The translations under genes were made by a program, and so were the position numbers. From Gp6-AA40 sp032156805 (lineage in GTDB: Bacteria > Acidobacteriota > Vicinamibacteria > Vicinamibacterales > UBA2999), in the NCBI GenBank assembly GCA_032156805.1, contig JALDXQ010000004.1:1-64000 (forward strand): a DNA stretch of 64,000 nucleotides, in the 5' to 3' direction. Below, piece after piece: positions 56,051 through 64,000 of this stretch. Each line of letters opens with the position of its first letter. Positions within the stretch are counted from its first letter, which is position 1. The notes beneath the pieces were generated by a model that searched no databases, was not told the DNA's origin, and saw nothing but the letters and a program-made list of their open reading frames with translations.

Positions 56051-59011
56051 TCAGAAATCCAACTGCGCGCTGAACTTCACGAGCCTCGGGTTCAGCACGC
56101 TCGTGGGCTGGCGAAACAATGCAAACGAAGGGTTCTCCGTCAGCACGGCGTTCGCGTTCAACGCGTTGAACAGGTCGACATTCAATGCCGTCCGCAGACC
56201 ACCGATTCGCAAGATCTTGCCGATACGGAAATCCAGCTGGTTCAAGCGATCGCCGTACTCGTCAGCTGTGGGGATCACATTGACGACGGCGGTGGCACCC
56301 CCGACATACGGCCGGCCGAGCGCGGGGGCCAACGACGCGGCCGGGTACACGACCGCGGCCTGTACGACGGGCCCGGGAATGCTCTGGAATGTGCCGGCCA
56401 GCTGCACCTCGATTCGCGGGATCGTATACGCGGAGGCGAGCTTGAACTGGGTGAGGTACGGTTCCTCGACACGGCAGTACGGCACGAGCGGAGTCGTCTC
56501 CGGGAGCGCCGCACGGATCTCGCAGCTATCGGTGAGCCTGCTGCCAGCGCTGATTCCGCCCTGGATTACCACGCCACGGAAACGTGTGTTCACACCCAGG
56601 TCCACTCCCTGCCAGTTCTCGATCTGCTCGCCGTAGTCCTTCGCGAAGGTCAGATAGTTGTCGGGTGGCCGCGTGAAACCCGCCTGCGTGATGTTGTACA
56701 CCCCGGTCACCGGATACCCGCCGCCGTCGGGCAGGCGCGCATCAGAAGGCGCCGTCACACTGAACGCCGTGAAGTCGGCCGGCGAGAGTGCACGGTTGTC
56801 CGTCGCCAGGAAATTACCGTACCAGCGCCGGAAGTAGCCGACATCGACAAATGTGTTCGGCACGAGCTCATGCTGAACGCTGACAGACGTCTCCCAGTTG
56901 TAGCCACGCTGCCCCCAGCCGCTGAGCACGTCCGGGTTGTACGTCGTGCTCGGAATCGGGTTGCCGAACGCGAGATTGCTGATCTGGAGGCACTCGCCAT
57001 TCAGGAGCGGATTCGTGAGGTCGCAATCGGGCGTGTAGTCGGCATCGACGTCGTTCCACTGGCGCGTCACTGACTGCACCGTCCGCTGCATCGGATTGGC
57101 GGAATCACCGTAGGTGCCCGTGTAGGTCAGCTGCTCGACATATTTGGACAGCGATGCCTTGAGCGCGGTTCGTCCGTTCCCGAAGAGGTCGAACGCCACG
57201 CCCAGCTTCGGCGTCACGTCGTCCAGACTCGCCAGGTCACCCTCGTCGAAGGTAACGTTCCGATTGGGCGTGTAGACGCTTGGGCCCAGGGTCTGCGCCG
57301 GATAGCTGGTGCGATAGAAGTCCCATCGCACACCGAGATTGAGCGTCAGCCTGTCGATCGTCCACCGGTCCTGCGCGTAGATCCCGCCATCGTGGACATG
57401 CGTCTCCGATGTGTACGGGGCGCGCTCAGTGATCGACACGGGAGTGAGACCGTTGAAGGTGTACGAGAGGTTGGCCGCCACGGGCACGTTGAAGTTCCCG
57501 CGAGTACGTCCGGTGTGTGCCTGGTAGCCCACCTTGAATGCGTGGGCGCCTGTCACATAGGAAACCGCCCCGCGCCAGCTGTCGTCCATCAGCTCGGCCT
57601 TGAAGCGCATCGACGTCATGAACATCGGGCGCGGACCGCGATAAAAGACACCCGTCGCCTGGTTGTTGACGCCGATGAACTGCTCGAACTGTTCCAGCCC
57701 CTCCGGCGTGAAATAGCCCCAGTCTTCCGGCTTGTGGGCGTAGCCAGCCTCCACCAGGATCTTGCTCGTAAGGGGCGCAGTATAGGTTGCCGTCACCAGT
57801 CGCTTCCACGGAAACCTGAAATCCGCCGAGGCCTCACGCGCCGTGAGCGCGCGCGAATCGATGCAGCTGCAGCGATCCTGCGCATCCACGAACAGGCTTA
57901 CCTTGTTCTTGGCATCCACCTGCCAGGTGAAGCGTGCGTTGACATTCTGCCAGAGTGTGTCACGGGATCCTCTGTAGCTCGTGTCAGGAACGAACGCAAA
58001 CGAGTTTCGGTCGCCGGCGTTCGCGTTTGCGACCGAGTTGGCGATGTAGTTGTTCACGCCCGCCGAGCGGCCCGACGCAAAGAACCACAGACGGTCGCGG
58101 ACGATCGGGCCGCCAAACGCCGGGTTCACCTCCCAGTTGCTCTTGACGGAGCTGGCCGACACCAGGCCAAGGGCCCTGAGCTCGTCGTCGATGTTAGTGC
58201 TTTGCAGATCCTCGTTGGTACCCGCGAGGAAGAGCGATCCGCTGAATGTGTTCCCGCCTTCACGCGGGATGATGTTCATGCGAACGCCGCCCGCCGATTG
58301 CTCTGCCGAGCCGGCCGCCGTGTCGACGGTCACTTCCTGAATCATGCCGCTGTTGGCGGCGAAGGCGCTGACAGAGGTCCCTTGCGACTGCATCGACAAG
58401 CCATCGACCATGCGTCGCATGTCGCCGCCGCGACTGCCGTGGATCGATAGCGTCTGCTGCACCTCTCCCGTGTTTCCGCCGACGTCTTGCCCCTCACCAC
58501 TGAATGTCGTCGACAGCGTCATCCCCGGGATCAGCACGGCGACATTCATCGTTGTCCGGCCGGTCGGCAGCGTGTCGATGATCTCTTTGTCGAGCACCCA
58601 CTGACGCTGAGTGCTCTGCACGTCGACCAACGGCGTATTTCCAGTGACGGTGATGGTCTCCTCGACGCCACCAACGCGCATCTCGGCGTCAACAGTCGCC
58701 GTGAGCGAGCCGGACAGCTCGAGGGCCTCTCGCTTGATCGTGCTGAAGCCCGCCAGTGTGAAGGTCACTGTGTAGAGACCGGGCCGCAGATCGACAATGC
58801 GGTACTGTCCGTCGGCACCGGTGACGACGGTTCGGAGCTTTTCGATGAGCGCCGGGCTTGCGGCTTCGACGCTCACCCCGGGTAACACCGCCCCGGAAGC
58901 ATCGCGCACGACGCCCGTGATCGAGGCCTGAGCGAAGGCGGCGGCGGGAACCAGAACAAGCAGGATCACGGCGATGGCGGCCAACGCGCGACTGGCGACC
59001 TGACTTGGCAT
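56051..59011 (-). CDS. TonB-dependent receptor with carboxypeptidase-regulatory-like N-domain
   Basis: About 986 residues. The ATG at 59011 follows AGGAGAGG, in preference to one seven codons upstream. Signal peptide (ALAAIAVILLVLVPAAAFAQ), regulatory domain (ITGVVRDASGAVLPGVSVEA), plug (GVEETITVTGNTPLVDVQST; TLSIHGSRGGDMRRMVDGLS), barrel and a final strand VKFSAQLDF. Its N-domain is nearly identical in wording to that at 12203, so the two are recent paralogues or under strong constraint. Heads the cluster that runs down to 49981. Confidence 0.85.
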   Translation of the reverse strand: MPSQVASRALAAIAVILLVLVPAAAFAQASITGVVRDASGAVLPGVSVEAASPALIEKLRTVVTGADGQYRIVDLRPGLYTVTFTLAGFSTIKREALELSGSLTATVDAEMRVGGVEETITVTGNTPLVDVQSTQRQWVLDKEIIDTLPTGRTTMNVAVLIPGMTLSTTFSGEGQDVGGNTGEVQQTLSIHGSRGGDMRRMVDGLSMQSQGTSVSAFAANSGMIQEVTVDTAAGSAEQSAGGVRMNIIPREGGNTFSGSLFLAGTNEDLQSTNIDDELRALGLVSASSVKSNWEVNPAFGGPIVRDRLWFFASGRSAGVNNYIANSVANANAGDRNSFAFVPDTSYRGSRDTLWQNVNARFTWQVDAKNKVSLFVDAQDRCSCIDSRALTAREASADFRFPWKRLVTATYTAPLTSKILVEAGYAHKPEDWGYFTPEGLEQFEQFIGVNNQATGVFYRGPRPMFMTSMRFKAELMDDSWRGAVSYVTGAHAFKVGYQAHTGRTRGNFNVPVAANLSYTFNGLTPVSITERAPYTSETHVHDGGIYAQDRWTIDRLTLNLGVRWDFYRTSYPAQTLGPSVYTPNRNVTFDEGDLASLDDVTPKLGVAFDLFGNGRTALKASLSKYVEQLTYTGTYGDSANPMQRTVQSVTRQWNDVDADYTPDCDLTNPLLNGECLQISNLAFGNPIPSTTYNPDVLSGWGQRGYNWETSVSVQHELVPNTFVDVGYFRRWYGNFLATDNRALSPADFTAFSVTAPSDARLPDGGGYPVTGVYNITQAGFTRPPDNYLTFAKDYGEQIENWQGVDLGVNTRFRGVVIQGGISAGSRLTDSCEIRAALPETTPLVPYCRVEEPYLTQFKLASAYTIPRIEVQLAGTFQSIPGPVVQAAVVYPAASLAPALGRPYVGGATAVVNVIPTADEYGDRLNQLDFRIGKILRIGGLRTALNVDLFNALNANAVLTENPSFALFRQPTSVLNPRLVKFSAQLDF

Positions 59012-59110
59012 GGACCTCTCCTGGCCGGCCATCGAAGACAGAAAGCGACCGGCGGGGGCGACTCTAGAGGTTGGTTGCGCGGCAAGTCGTGATGTAGTCG
59101 ATGAAATTGG

Positions 59111-59155
59111 CCTGAATTCGCTGAAAGTCCTGAATCAGCCGCACTCCCTGAATCA
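59111..59155. promoter_or_regulatory. Three direct repeats CCTGAAT(C/T)(A/C) with 18-bp period
   Basis: CCTGAATTC at 59111-59119 and CCTGAATCA at 59129-59137 and 59147-59155, exactly 18 bp apart, in the divergent region between the TonB receptor and the winged-helix regulator gene. They could be a regulator-binding array. TAGAAT at 59167-59172 is a possible -10 for the plus-strand gene. Confidence 0.4.
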
Positions 59156-59213
59156 ATTCGTTGGCGTAGAATACGGGGACCCGCCGGTACTCCTCGTCTG
59201 AGAGAGGCCTGCC

Positions 59214-61388
59214 ATGACGCAGCCAGGCGAAATCTTCACATTCGGACCCTTCCGTCTGGACGCGGCGGCCCGCGCGCTCACACGCGACGGCGAGACGATC
59301 CCGCTGACGGCGAAAGCTTTCGACACGCTGTTGATTTTGCTGCGGCAGCGCGACCGCGTCGTGGAAAAAGACGAGCTGGTCAAGCTGGTCTGGCCCGACA
59401 CCTTCGTGTCGGACGACAGTCTCACGCACAGCGTATCGGTTCTGCGCCGCGCGCTGGGCGACGACTCGGGACAACCGGTGTACATCGTCACGATTCCACG
59501 CCGGGGATACCGATTCGCCGCACCAGTTCACGTGGAGCACATCGCCTCGGAGAACCTGGCGGTGCCCTCGGCTGCCGAGATCGACGCGCCCGACACAGAC
59601 TTGCAGGCGGTTCCGCAGACAGACCGTGACCGCTCGGCCCGCACCAGCTATCGCCGGTGGTGGCCGGCTGCCCTGCTGATTCCAGTCGCGGCGATTCTTG
59701 TCGTCGCCTTGCGATTCACAACGGGCGTGCCGGTGGGCGGGACACCAGGGACAACTATCCGATTTGTGCAGGAGGCGCCGCCGGAGCACCTGATTGCGTC
59801 GGGCGCGGTCATCTCGCCCGACGGCCGTCACCTGGCATTCGTAGCCCGGCGACGCGATACCGGTCGCACGGCGATCTGGGTACGTTCACTCGACGTTCCC
59901 CAGGCCAGAGTTCTGCCTGGAACAGAAGGCGCGTTCCGTCCGTTCTGGGCACCAGACGGCGAGGCACTGGGATTTTTTGCCGAGGGCCGGTTGAAGCGTG
60001 TGGGCCTCGACGGTCAGTCGCCCCAGACGCTCGCCGATGTTGGCTACCGTCCGTCTGGCGGGAGTTGGTCCCCCTCAGGCGTGATTCTTTTCTCCGAGCG
60101 TCAGTCCGGCCTGTTCACCGTTAGTGACACGGGTGGCCAGAAGACGGCAGTCACCACCCTCGAAGGTGAGCACGAGATCGCACACCAGGCCCCGGTCTTT
60201 CTACCCGACGGACGACAATTTCTGTACTTCGTCCTCGGTGCGACGCCGGACAGCGGCGGTACCTACCTCGGTTCGCTCGAATCGCTCGAACGGGTTCGCC
60301 TGCTTGACGCATCATGCTCCGCCGTCTCGTTTGCCGAACCCGGGTATCTACTCTACGTACGCGACGGAAGCGTGATGGCACATCGCTTCGAGCCGACGCG
60401 GGGACAGCTGCAAGGCGCTGCGCAACCGATCGCATCGACTCGAACGGAAACGAGGGCCGAGATGCGCGTTGGCGCTATCTCCGCGTCGGCGAACGGCATT
60501 CTGACGTTCGGTGGCGACACGGTCATGGCGCAGCTCACGTGGTTCACACGCGATGGACGGAAGGAAGGCACGATTCGCTCGCCGTCGCCGCTCCACAATC
60601 CGACCATCTCTCCCGACGGGCGCTATGTGGCAGCCGACGACTCCGGCTCGAACATGTCGATCTGGCTTGTCGATCTCGAGCGCGGTACTCCGACACGCCT
60701 CGCCGATGGCGTGCTCCCGGTCTGGGGACCGCGAGGCTCCGATATCGTCTTCACGTCGCGGCGCGTTGGAGGCTCGTCTGACCTCGTGCATCGCTCAATC
60801 GTAGGTGCACCAACAGACGAAATGTTGTTGTTGCGGACACCGCACATGAAGATCGGCGGCAACTGGACCGACGACAACTCCTATATCGTCTACACCGGGT
60901 CGGATCCGCGGACCAAGCTCGATCTGTGGGCACTCGAGGTCGCCGACCGGAAGCCGATCCCGTTCCTGCGGACGCCGTTCAACGAGATGCACGCGCAGGT
61001 GTCGCCGAACGGGCGCTGGGTCGCGTACGCATCAGATGAATCTGGCACCTGGGAGGTCTACGTGCAGACGTTTCCGGTTCCGGGCGCCAAGCGGACGATT
61101 TCAGTAGGCGGCGGAGCCGAGCCTCAGTGGCGCCGCGACGGACGAGAGCTGTACTACCTGGCGCCTGACGGAACGCTCATGGCTGTTCCCGTCTCGACCC
61201 GCGATGACGCCTTCGACGCCGGTCGCCCTGTCTCCCTCTTTCAGGCGCGTATTCCTGCGGACATCATCACGTTCCGGAACCACTATGCACCCTCGCGTGA
61301 CGGCCAGCGATTCCTCATTGACGCCGCCGATGACAGCGAGCCAATCAACGTGGTGGTGAACTGGACGGCCCTCCTGTCGTCCCAGTAG
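59214..61388 (+). CDS. Membrane-bound winged-helix regulator with TolB-like propeller
   Basis: A 724-residue transcription regulator of the CadC/ToxR-like plan. Residues about 8-105 form an OmpR/PhoB-type winged helix (FTFGPFRLDAAARALTRDG, LTAKAFDTLLILLRQRDRVV, SVSVLRRALGDDS, YIVTIPRRGYRFAAPV). One transmembrane helix (WWPAALLIPVAAILVVALRF, about 148-167) leads to a periplasmic WD40/TolB-type beta-propeller with repeats such as AVISPDGRHLAFVARRRDTG, TISPDGRYVAADDSGS and QVSPNGRWVAYASDESGTWE. It would sense a periplasmic ligand and regulate DNA without phosphorylation. GAGAGG precedes the ATG. Divergent from the TonB receptor, a plausible target. Confidence 0.9.
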   Translation: MTQPGEIFTFGPFRLDAAARALTRDGETIPLTAKAFDTLLILLRQRDRVVEKDELVKLVWPDTFVSDDSLTHSVSVLRRALGDDSGQPVYIVTIPRRGYRFAAPVHVEHIASENLAVPSAAEIDAPDTDLQAVPQTDRDRSARTSYRRWWPAALLIPVAAILVVALRFTTGVPVGGTPGTTIRFVQEAPPEHLIASGAVISPDGRHLAFVARRRDTGRTAIWVRSLDVPQARVLPGTEGAFRPFWAPDGEALGFFAEGRLKRVGLDGQSPQTLADVGYRPSGGSWSPSGVILFSERQSGLFTVSDTGGQKTAVTTLEGEHEIAHQAPVFLPDGRQFLYFVLGATPDSGGTYLGSLESLERVRLLDASCSAVSFAEPGYLLYVRDGSVMAHRFEPTRGQLQGAAQPIASTRTETRAEMRVGAISASANGILTFGGDTVMAQLTWFTRDGRKEGTIRSPSPLHNPTISPDGRYVAADDSGSNMSIWLVDLERGTPTRLADGVLPVWGPRGSDIVFTSRRVGGSSDLVHRSIVGAPTDEMLLLRTPHMKIGGNWTDDNSYIVYTGSDPRTKLDLWALEVADRKPIPFLRTPFNEMHAQVSPNGRWVAYASDESGTWEVYVQTFPVPGAKRTISVGGGAEPQWRRDGRELYYLAPDGTLMAVPVSTRDDAFDAGRPVSLFQARIPADIITFRNHYAPSRDGQRFLIDAADDSEPINVVVNWTALLSSQ

Positions 61389-61393
61389 TGAGC

Positions 61394-61437
61394 GAGGACG
61401 CGCCGACCTCGTTGACTTCGAGGTGGTGCCCGTCCTC
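61394..61437. terminator. Two-tier hairpin between convergent genes
   Basis: Outer arms GAGGACG (61394-61400) / CGTCCTC (61431-61437) enclose inner arms ACCTCG (61406-61411) / CGAGGT (61419-61424). It sits between the stops of the regulator and the kinase-like gene and could stop transcription from both sides. No U-run is present. Confidence 0.45.
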
Positions 61438-61469
61438 ACCTCGAGCGAGTTCTGGGCACGGCGAAGCGG

Positions 61470-63170
61470 CTAACGATCTTCGCTCTTCGGTGGGTTGCCG
61501 CCCGGCACCCGTTCGAATCCAACGAGCTTCCAGCCATTGGCTTCGCGCTGGAAATAGGCGTGGGATGGCTCCGCCCAGCTTTCCGGTCCGCCCTTGAACG
61601 CGATCTCCGCGCGGATGAACGTCGCCGGGGCCGCCGGCAGATTCTGCGGGACCGGGACGCTCATGCTCGCAGCCGGTGCTGTCGTCGTCCCAATCGGCTT
61701 GGCATCTCCGCTCGTGTTGTCGAACTGCAGCCAGTTGACTACGACTTCATTTGCTGCGGGAGCCACGCCTGCGTCGACCGCCGCATTCCGGAATGTCAGC
61801 GCCCCTGCAGCCGTGAGTTGCACGTCGACAATCGGATTCACCGCTGGAAGGTAGCGCCTGATGATGGCATCGCGGCGGTCGATGAAGAACTTCGCGAGCA
61901 TCTCCTCCGCCGGTGGGTCGTTGAACTGGCCGACGCGTGGCACGGCCTTCAACATCTCGTCGGTGAAGCCCTGCAGCCGGCGAGCCGCCCAGAACTTGTC
62001 GTCGAACCGCGCGGATCGGAACGCCGAGTTGGCGTAACGCGGCTTCCACTTCTCGGGATCCCAATCCGTGTGATCGCTCGGGAACGCGCCGACCGTGCGT
62101 GAGCGATACACCGGGAGCGTCCGCCAGTCCTTGATGTAGAAGCCGAACGTCGGCATACCGAGCAGCGTCTTCTTGCCCTCGACCAGGTATTCCGACCCCT
62201 CGAACGGCTCGCGCGGGTAGACGCCGGCGCTGCCAACCGTCGATCCAAAGTCGAGCAGGTGATGCCTGATCACCTTCTTGTTGCCCTGATCGATCATCGT
62301 GTCGAGCGTGTTGATCGACTTCGAGTCCACGTGATTGACCCAGGTTGCAAACGTCCCATAGCCGCGCAGCTCGCGCCGGTGCTCGTGCGGCGTCACATCG
62401 TTAGGGTCGTCCGAGCGGACGCCGTAGAACCGGAAGCCTCCAACCGGCTTCCCATCGAGTGCCTTGCTCGCAATCACCCGATACGTACCACCAGGGTCGC
62501 GATGCGCCCGGCGCAGCAGCGCGCGGATGTCGGACTGCTTCATCCGCCGTTCGTTCCCGCTGGGTGGAGTGATCCGGGCACTCTCGTCGATCACCAACTG
62601 CTCGGGATCGAGCACGGACAAATGAACTTCAGGCACGTGGTACCCAAGTGCCCAGAACAGCTTCGTGACGACGACCTCGGTGCCGGTGGCCATGGCACGG
62701 TAGCCGGGTGGATCGACTTTGAGGAACCACACCGTGCCCTTCGAGTCGCGAACGGTGAACCCCGGTGTGACCCCATCGTTCTTGGCGTCGATAACAGCCC
62801 ACTGCCCTGGCGCGGGCCCGCTGGTCGTATCCGGCCCCTTGAGGAGTTCCTCGACGGACACCGCACGCGTGCCCAGCCGGTTCGTGAACCAGTTGGAGTC
62901 GGGCACTTCATCCACGGTGTTCACGTTGAGCGCGCGAACGTTTAGTGTGCTGTCGCCGGGCCAATAGAACGAGTTCTCGATCGTGTCGTAGAGCAGATCG
63001 ATATTGCGCTCTTTCACCCCGGAGGCATCCTGCGAATCTTCCACCTTCGCGATCGGATCGTCGGGGTAGAACTTCTTACCCGCCGCACCCGCGCCAAGAA
63101 TCGAGGTCAAGGCGAGCGCCGCCGTCAGGCTCGACAGCCGCCGCGTGATGGTATTGAGAGAGAGAGACAT
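61470..63170 (-). CDS. Exported protein with a protein-kinase-like motif set
   Basis: A 566-residue protein with a signal peptide (LSSLTAALALTSILGAGAAG). Its middle carries, in the right order and spacing, residues that resemble kinase-fold landmarks: a beta-3-type Lys151 (TVWFLKVDPPGY), a helix-C-type Glu165 (GTEVVVTKLFWALGY), a catalytic-loop-like NHVDSKSINTLD (Asp282, Lys284, Asn287) and HHLLDFGSTVG with Asp307-Phe308-Gly309. An activation-segment-like stretch and helical C-lobe follow; the last 130 residues are a beta-rich domain. No family name is recognised; HipA/PI-kinase-like or secreted-kinase folds are the nearest idea. It is 3 bp after the Omp85-like gene, so the two are co-expressed. 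Confidence 0.55.
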   Translation of the reverse strand: MSLSLNTITRRLSSLTAALALTSILGAGAAGKKFYPDDPIAKVEDSQDASGVKERNIDLLYDTIENSFYWPGDSTLNVRALNVNTVDEVPDSNWFTNRLGTRAVSVEELLKGPDTTSGPAPGQWAVIDAKNDGVTPGFTVRDSKGTVWFLKVDPPGYRAMATGTEVVVTKLFWALGYHVPEVHLSVLDPEQLVIDESARITPPSGNERRMKQSDIRALLRRAHRDPGGTYRVIASKALDGKPVGGFRFYGVRSDDPNDVTPHEHRRELRGYGTFATWVNHVDSKSINTLDTMIDQGNKKVIRHHLLDFGSTVGSAGVYPREPFEGSEYLVEGKKTLLGMPTFGFYIKDWRTLPVYRSRTVGAFPSDHTDWDPEKWKPRYANSAFRSARFDDKFWAARRLQGFTDEMLKAVPRVGQFNDPPAEEMLAKFFIDRRDAIIRRYLPAVNPIVDVQLTAAGALTFRNAAVDAGVAPAANEVVVNWLQFDNTSGDAKPIGTTTAPAASMSVPVPQNLPAAPATFIRAEIAFKGGPESWAEPSHAYFQREANGWKLVGFERVPGGNPPKSEDR

Positions 63171-63173
63171 GGC

Positions 63174-64000
63174 CTAGAACGCGCCTCCCGCGCTGAAGAT
63201 GAGACGCAGATCGTTCTCACGGCTGTGCGCCGCCTCGATGCGGAAGGCATACCCCTGCACTCCAACCAGGCGCATACCGATTCCCCACGACTCCTTCAGG
63301 TCCTTGAAGTCGAGATCGGCGCGACGCGCCGCGACCTTGCCCGTATCGTAGAACACTGCCATATCGAGAAATCGCGCCGGCGTCCAGCGCAGCTCGGCGG
63401 TCATCAACATGCGGTTGCGATCGCGGAAACGAAAGTCCGGGTATCCGCGCAGCGTCGAGCCACCGCCAAGCGCTGGCAGAAGGAAATAGGGAACGCTGCC
63501 GGACTCTTCCAGATCGGTAATCGTCGCGAGCCCGCGCAGCGCGATGACCCAGTTCGCGCGCAGGATCGGAATCAACTGCACCACCTCTCCCTCGAGTTGC
63601 TGGAACGAATAGAGGTCGTTGTCCTGCTCGCGGTAATCATCGAACTGGGCGCGAATAAGCCCGCCCTCCCCCGTATAGCCAGGAGCCCGGCGCCAGTCGA
63701 AGGTGGCGCGCGCCGTGCTGTTCAGGTAGCTGAAGCTGGAAAGCTCCAGGCCCGGCGTGTCGGCCGGTGAGAACTCGTCCTCGATGGAAGGCGACGTGCG
63801 CCCGCCTGACGTCGTGATGTCGTGATACTGGACGCCGCCGCCGATGGTGAATGGCCCGGGGAAATCGATGTCCAGGTTAGCGCCGCCTGTAATCGGCGTA
63901 TACCCGAAGCGGGTCTCGTCCTCCTGCTCCGAGTCGTTGCCCACACCGAAGTGGCGCACATTGGGCGCATCGACGTAGCGCCCCGACAGTGTGAGCCGCG
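63174..64000 (-). CDS. Omp85/BamA-like outer-membrane barrel protein (5' end outside window)
   Basis: The C-terminal 275 or so residues of a gene that stays open to the right edge, so its start lies outside. The sequence is amphipathic beta strands and contains GGGSTLRGYPDFRFRDRNRM, matching the LRGY/VRGF-type motif of Omp85 loop 6, and ends FSAGGAF with the terminal aromatic. This suggests a BamA/TamA-type or surface-antigen (D15) barrel; POTRA domains cannot be checked. Followed after 3 bp by the exported kinase-like gene. Confidence 0.75.
   Translation of the reverse strand, partial: RLTLSGRYVDAPNVRHFGVGNDSEQEDETRFGYTPITGGANLDIDFPGPFTIGGGVQYHDITTSGGRTSPSIEDEFSPADTPGLELSSFSYLNSTARATFDWRRAPGYTGEGGLIRAQFDDYREQDNDLYSFQQLEGEVVQLIPILRANWVIALRGLATITDLEESGSVPYFLLPALGGGSTLRGYPDFRFRDRNRMLMTAELRWTPARFLDMAVFYDTGKVAARRADLDFKDLKESWGIGMRLVGVQGYAFRIEAAHSRENDLRLIFSAGGAF

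Overview
The window is GC-rich, densely packed and almost entirely protein coding. No rRNA, tRNA, CRISPR array, integrase or transposase was seen. Several traits point to an Acidobacteriota genome, most likely Vicinamibacteria-like (inference): very large TonB-dependent receptors with an N-terminal carboxypeptidase-regulatory-like domain (12203-15193, 35193-38534, 56051-59011); an ADOP-type duplicated permease driven by a PadR regulator (21053-24129); a winged-helix/TolB-propeller membrane regulator (59214-61388); quinoproteins; and many exported metallo-beta-lactamase (MBL) fold proteins. Most genes lie on the minus strand in tight operons, often with ATGA or TGATG stop/start overlaps.

Layout. 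1-660: a YCII-like protein. 660-8942: an exported-protein operon (MBL, two GYLRxNG-type proteins, GlcG-like, lipocalin-like, a second MBL), followed by a metzincin-like protease. 9121-15193: TonB receptor plus an isoquinoline-oxidoreductase-like molybdenum hydroxylase pair. 15489-18727: ECF sigma factor with a coupled membrane protein (candidate anti-sigma), a second related membrane protein, a DUF6152-like protein and an exported GYLRxNG-superfamily protein. 18913-25012: DUF6282-like hydrolase, a zinc-ribbon/deoxyribosyltransferase-like protein, ADOP permease with PadR, and a Popeye-domain protein. 25020-29219: exported acetamidase-like protein, M28 peptidase and amidase. 29424-29804: VOC protein. 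29874-38534: a TonB receptor leading a set of GYLRxNG/MBL fusion proteins. 38690-41080: NIPSNAP protein and quinoprotein. 41109-44267: hydrolase, MBL, cyclase. 44431-49959: two GYLRxNG proteins, a di-heme cytochrome c, a quinoprotein, a DUF6152-like protein and a TIM-barrel isomerase. 49981-59011: a TonB receptor leading an MBL/GYLRxNG cluster. 59214-61388: membrane winged-helix regulator. 61470-64000: an exported kinase-like protein next to an Omp85/BamA-like barrel that runs off the window.

Main theme. Ten domains in the window belong to one uncharacterised exported superfamily, called here GYLRxNG after its best-conserved segment. Two of its subtypes, TEDW and WMDGR, repeatedly sit with an MBL protein: separate adjacent genes in two cassettes, and WMDGR fused to MBL in a third. 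Each cassette lies beside or near a TonB receptor. I infer a shared outer-membrane/periplasmic process, probably uptake and breakdown or modification of an organic substrate, with quinoprotein and cytochrome c modules as possible partners. The substrate is unknown.

Start codons were chosen from ribosome-binding sites, signal peptides and overlaps. Family names come from motif recognition only; no search was run.
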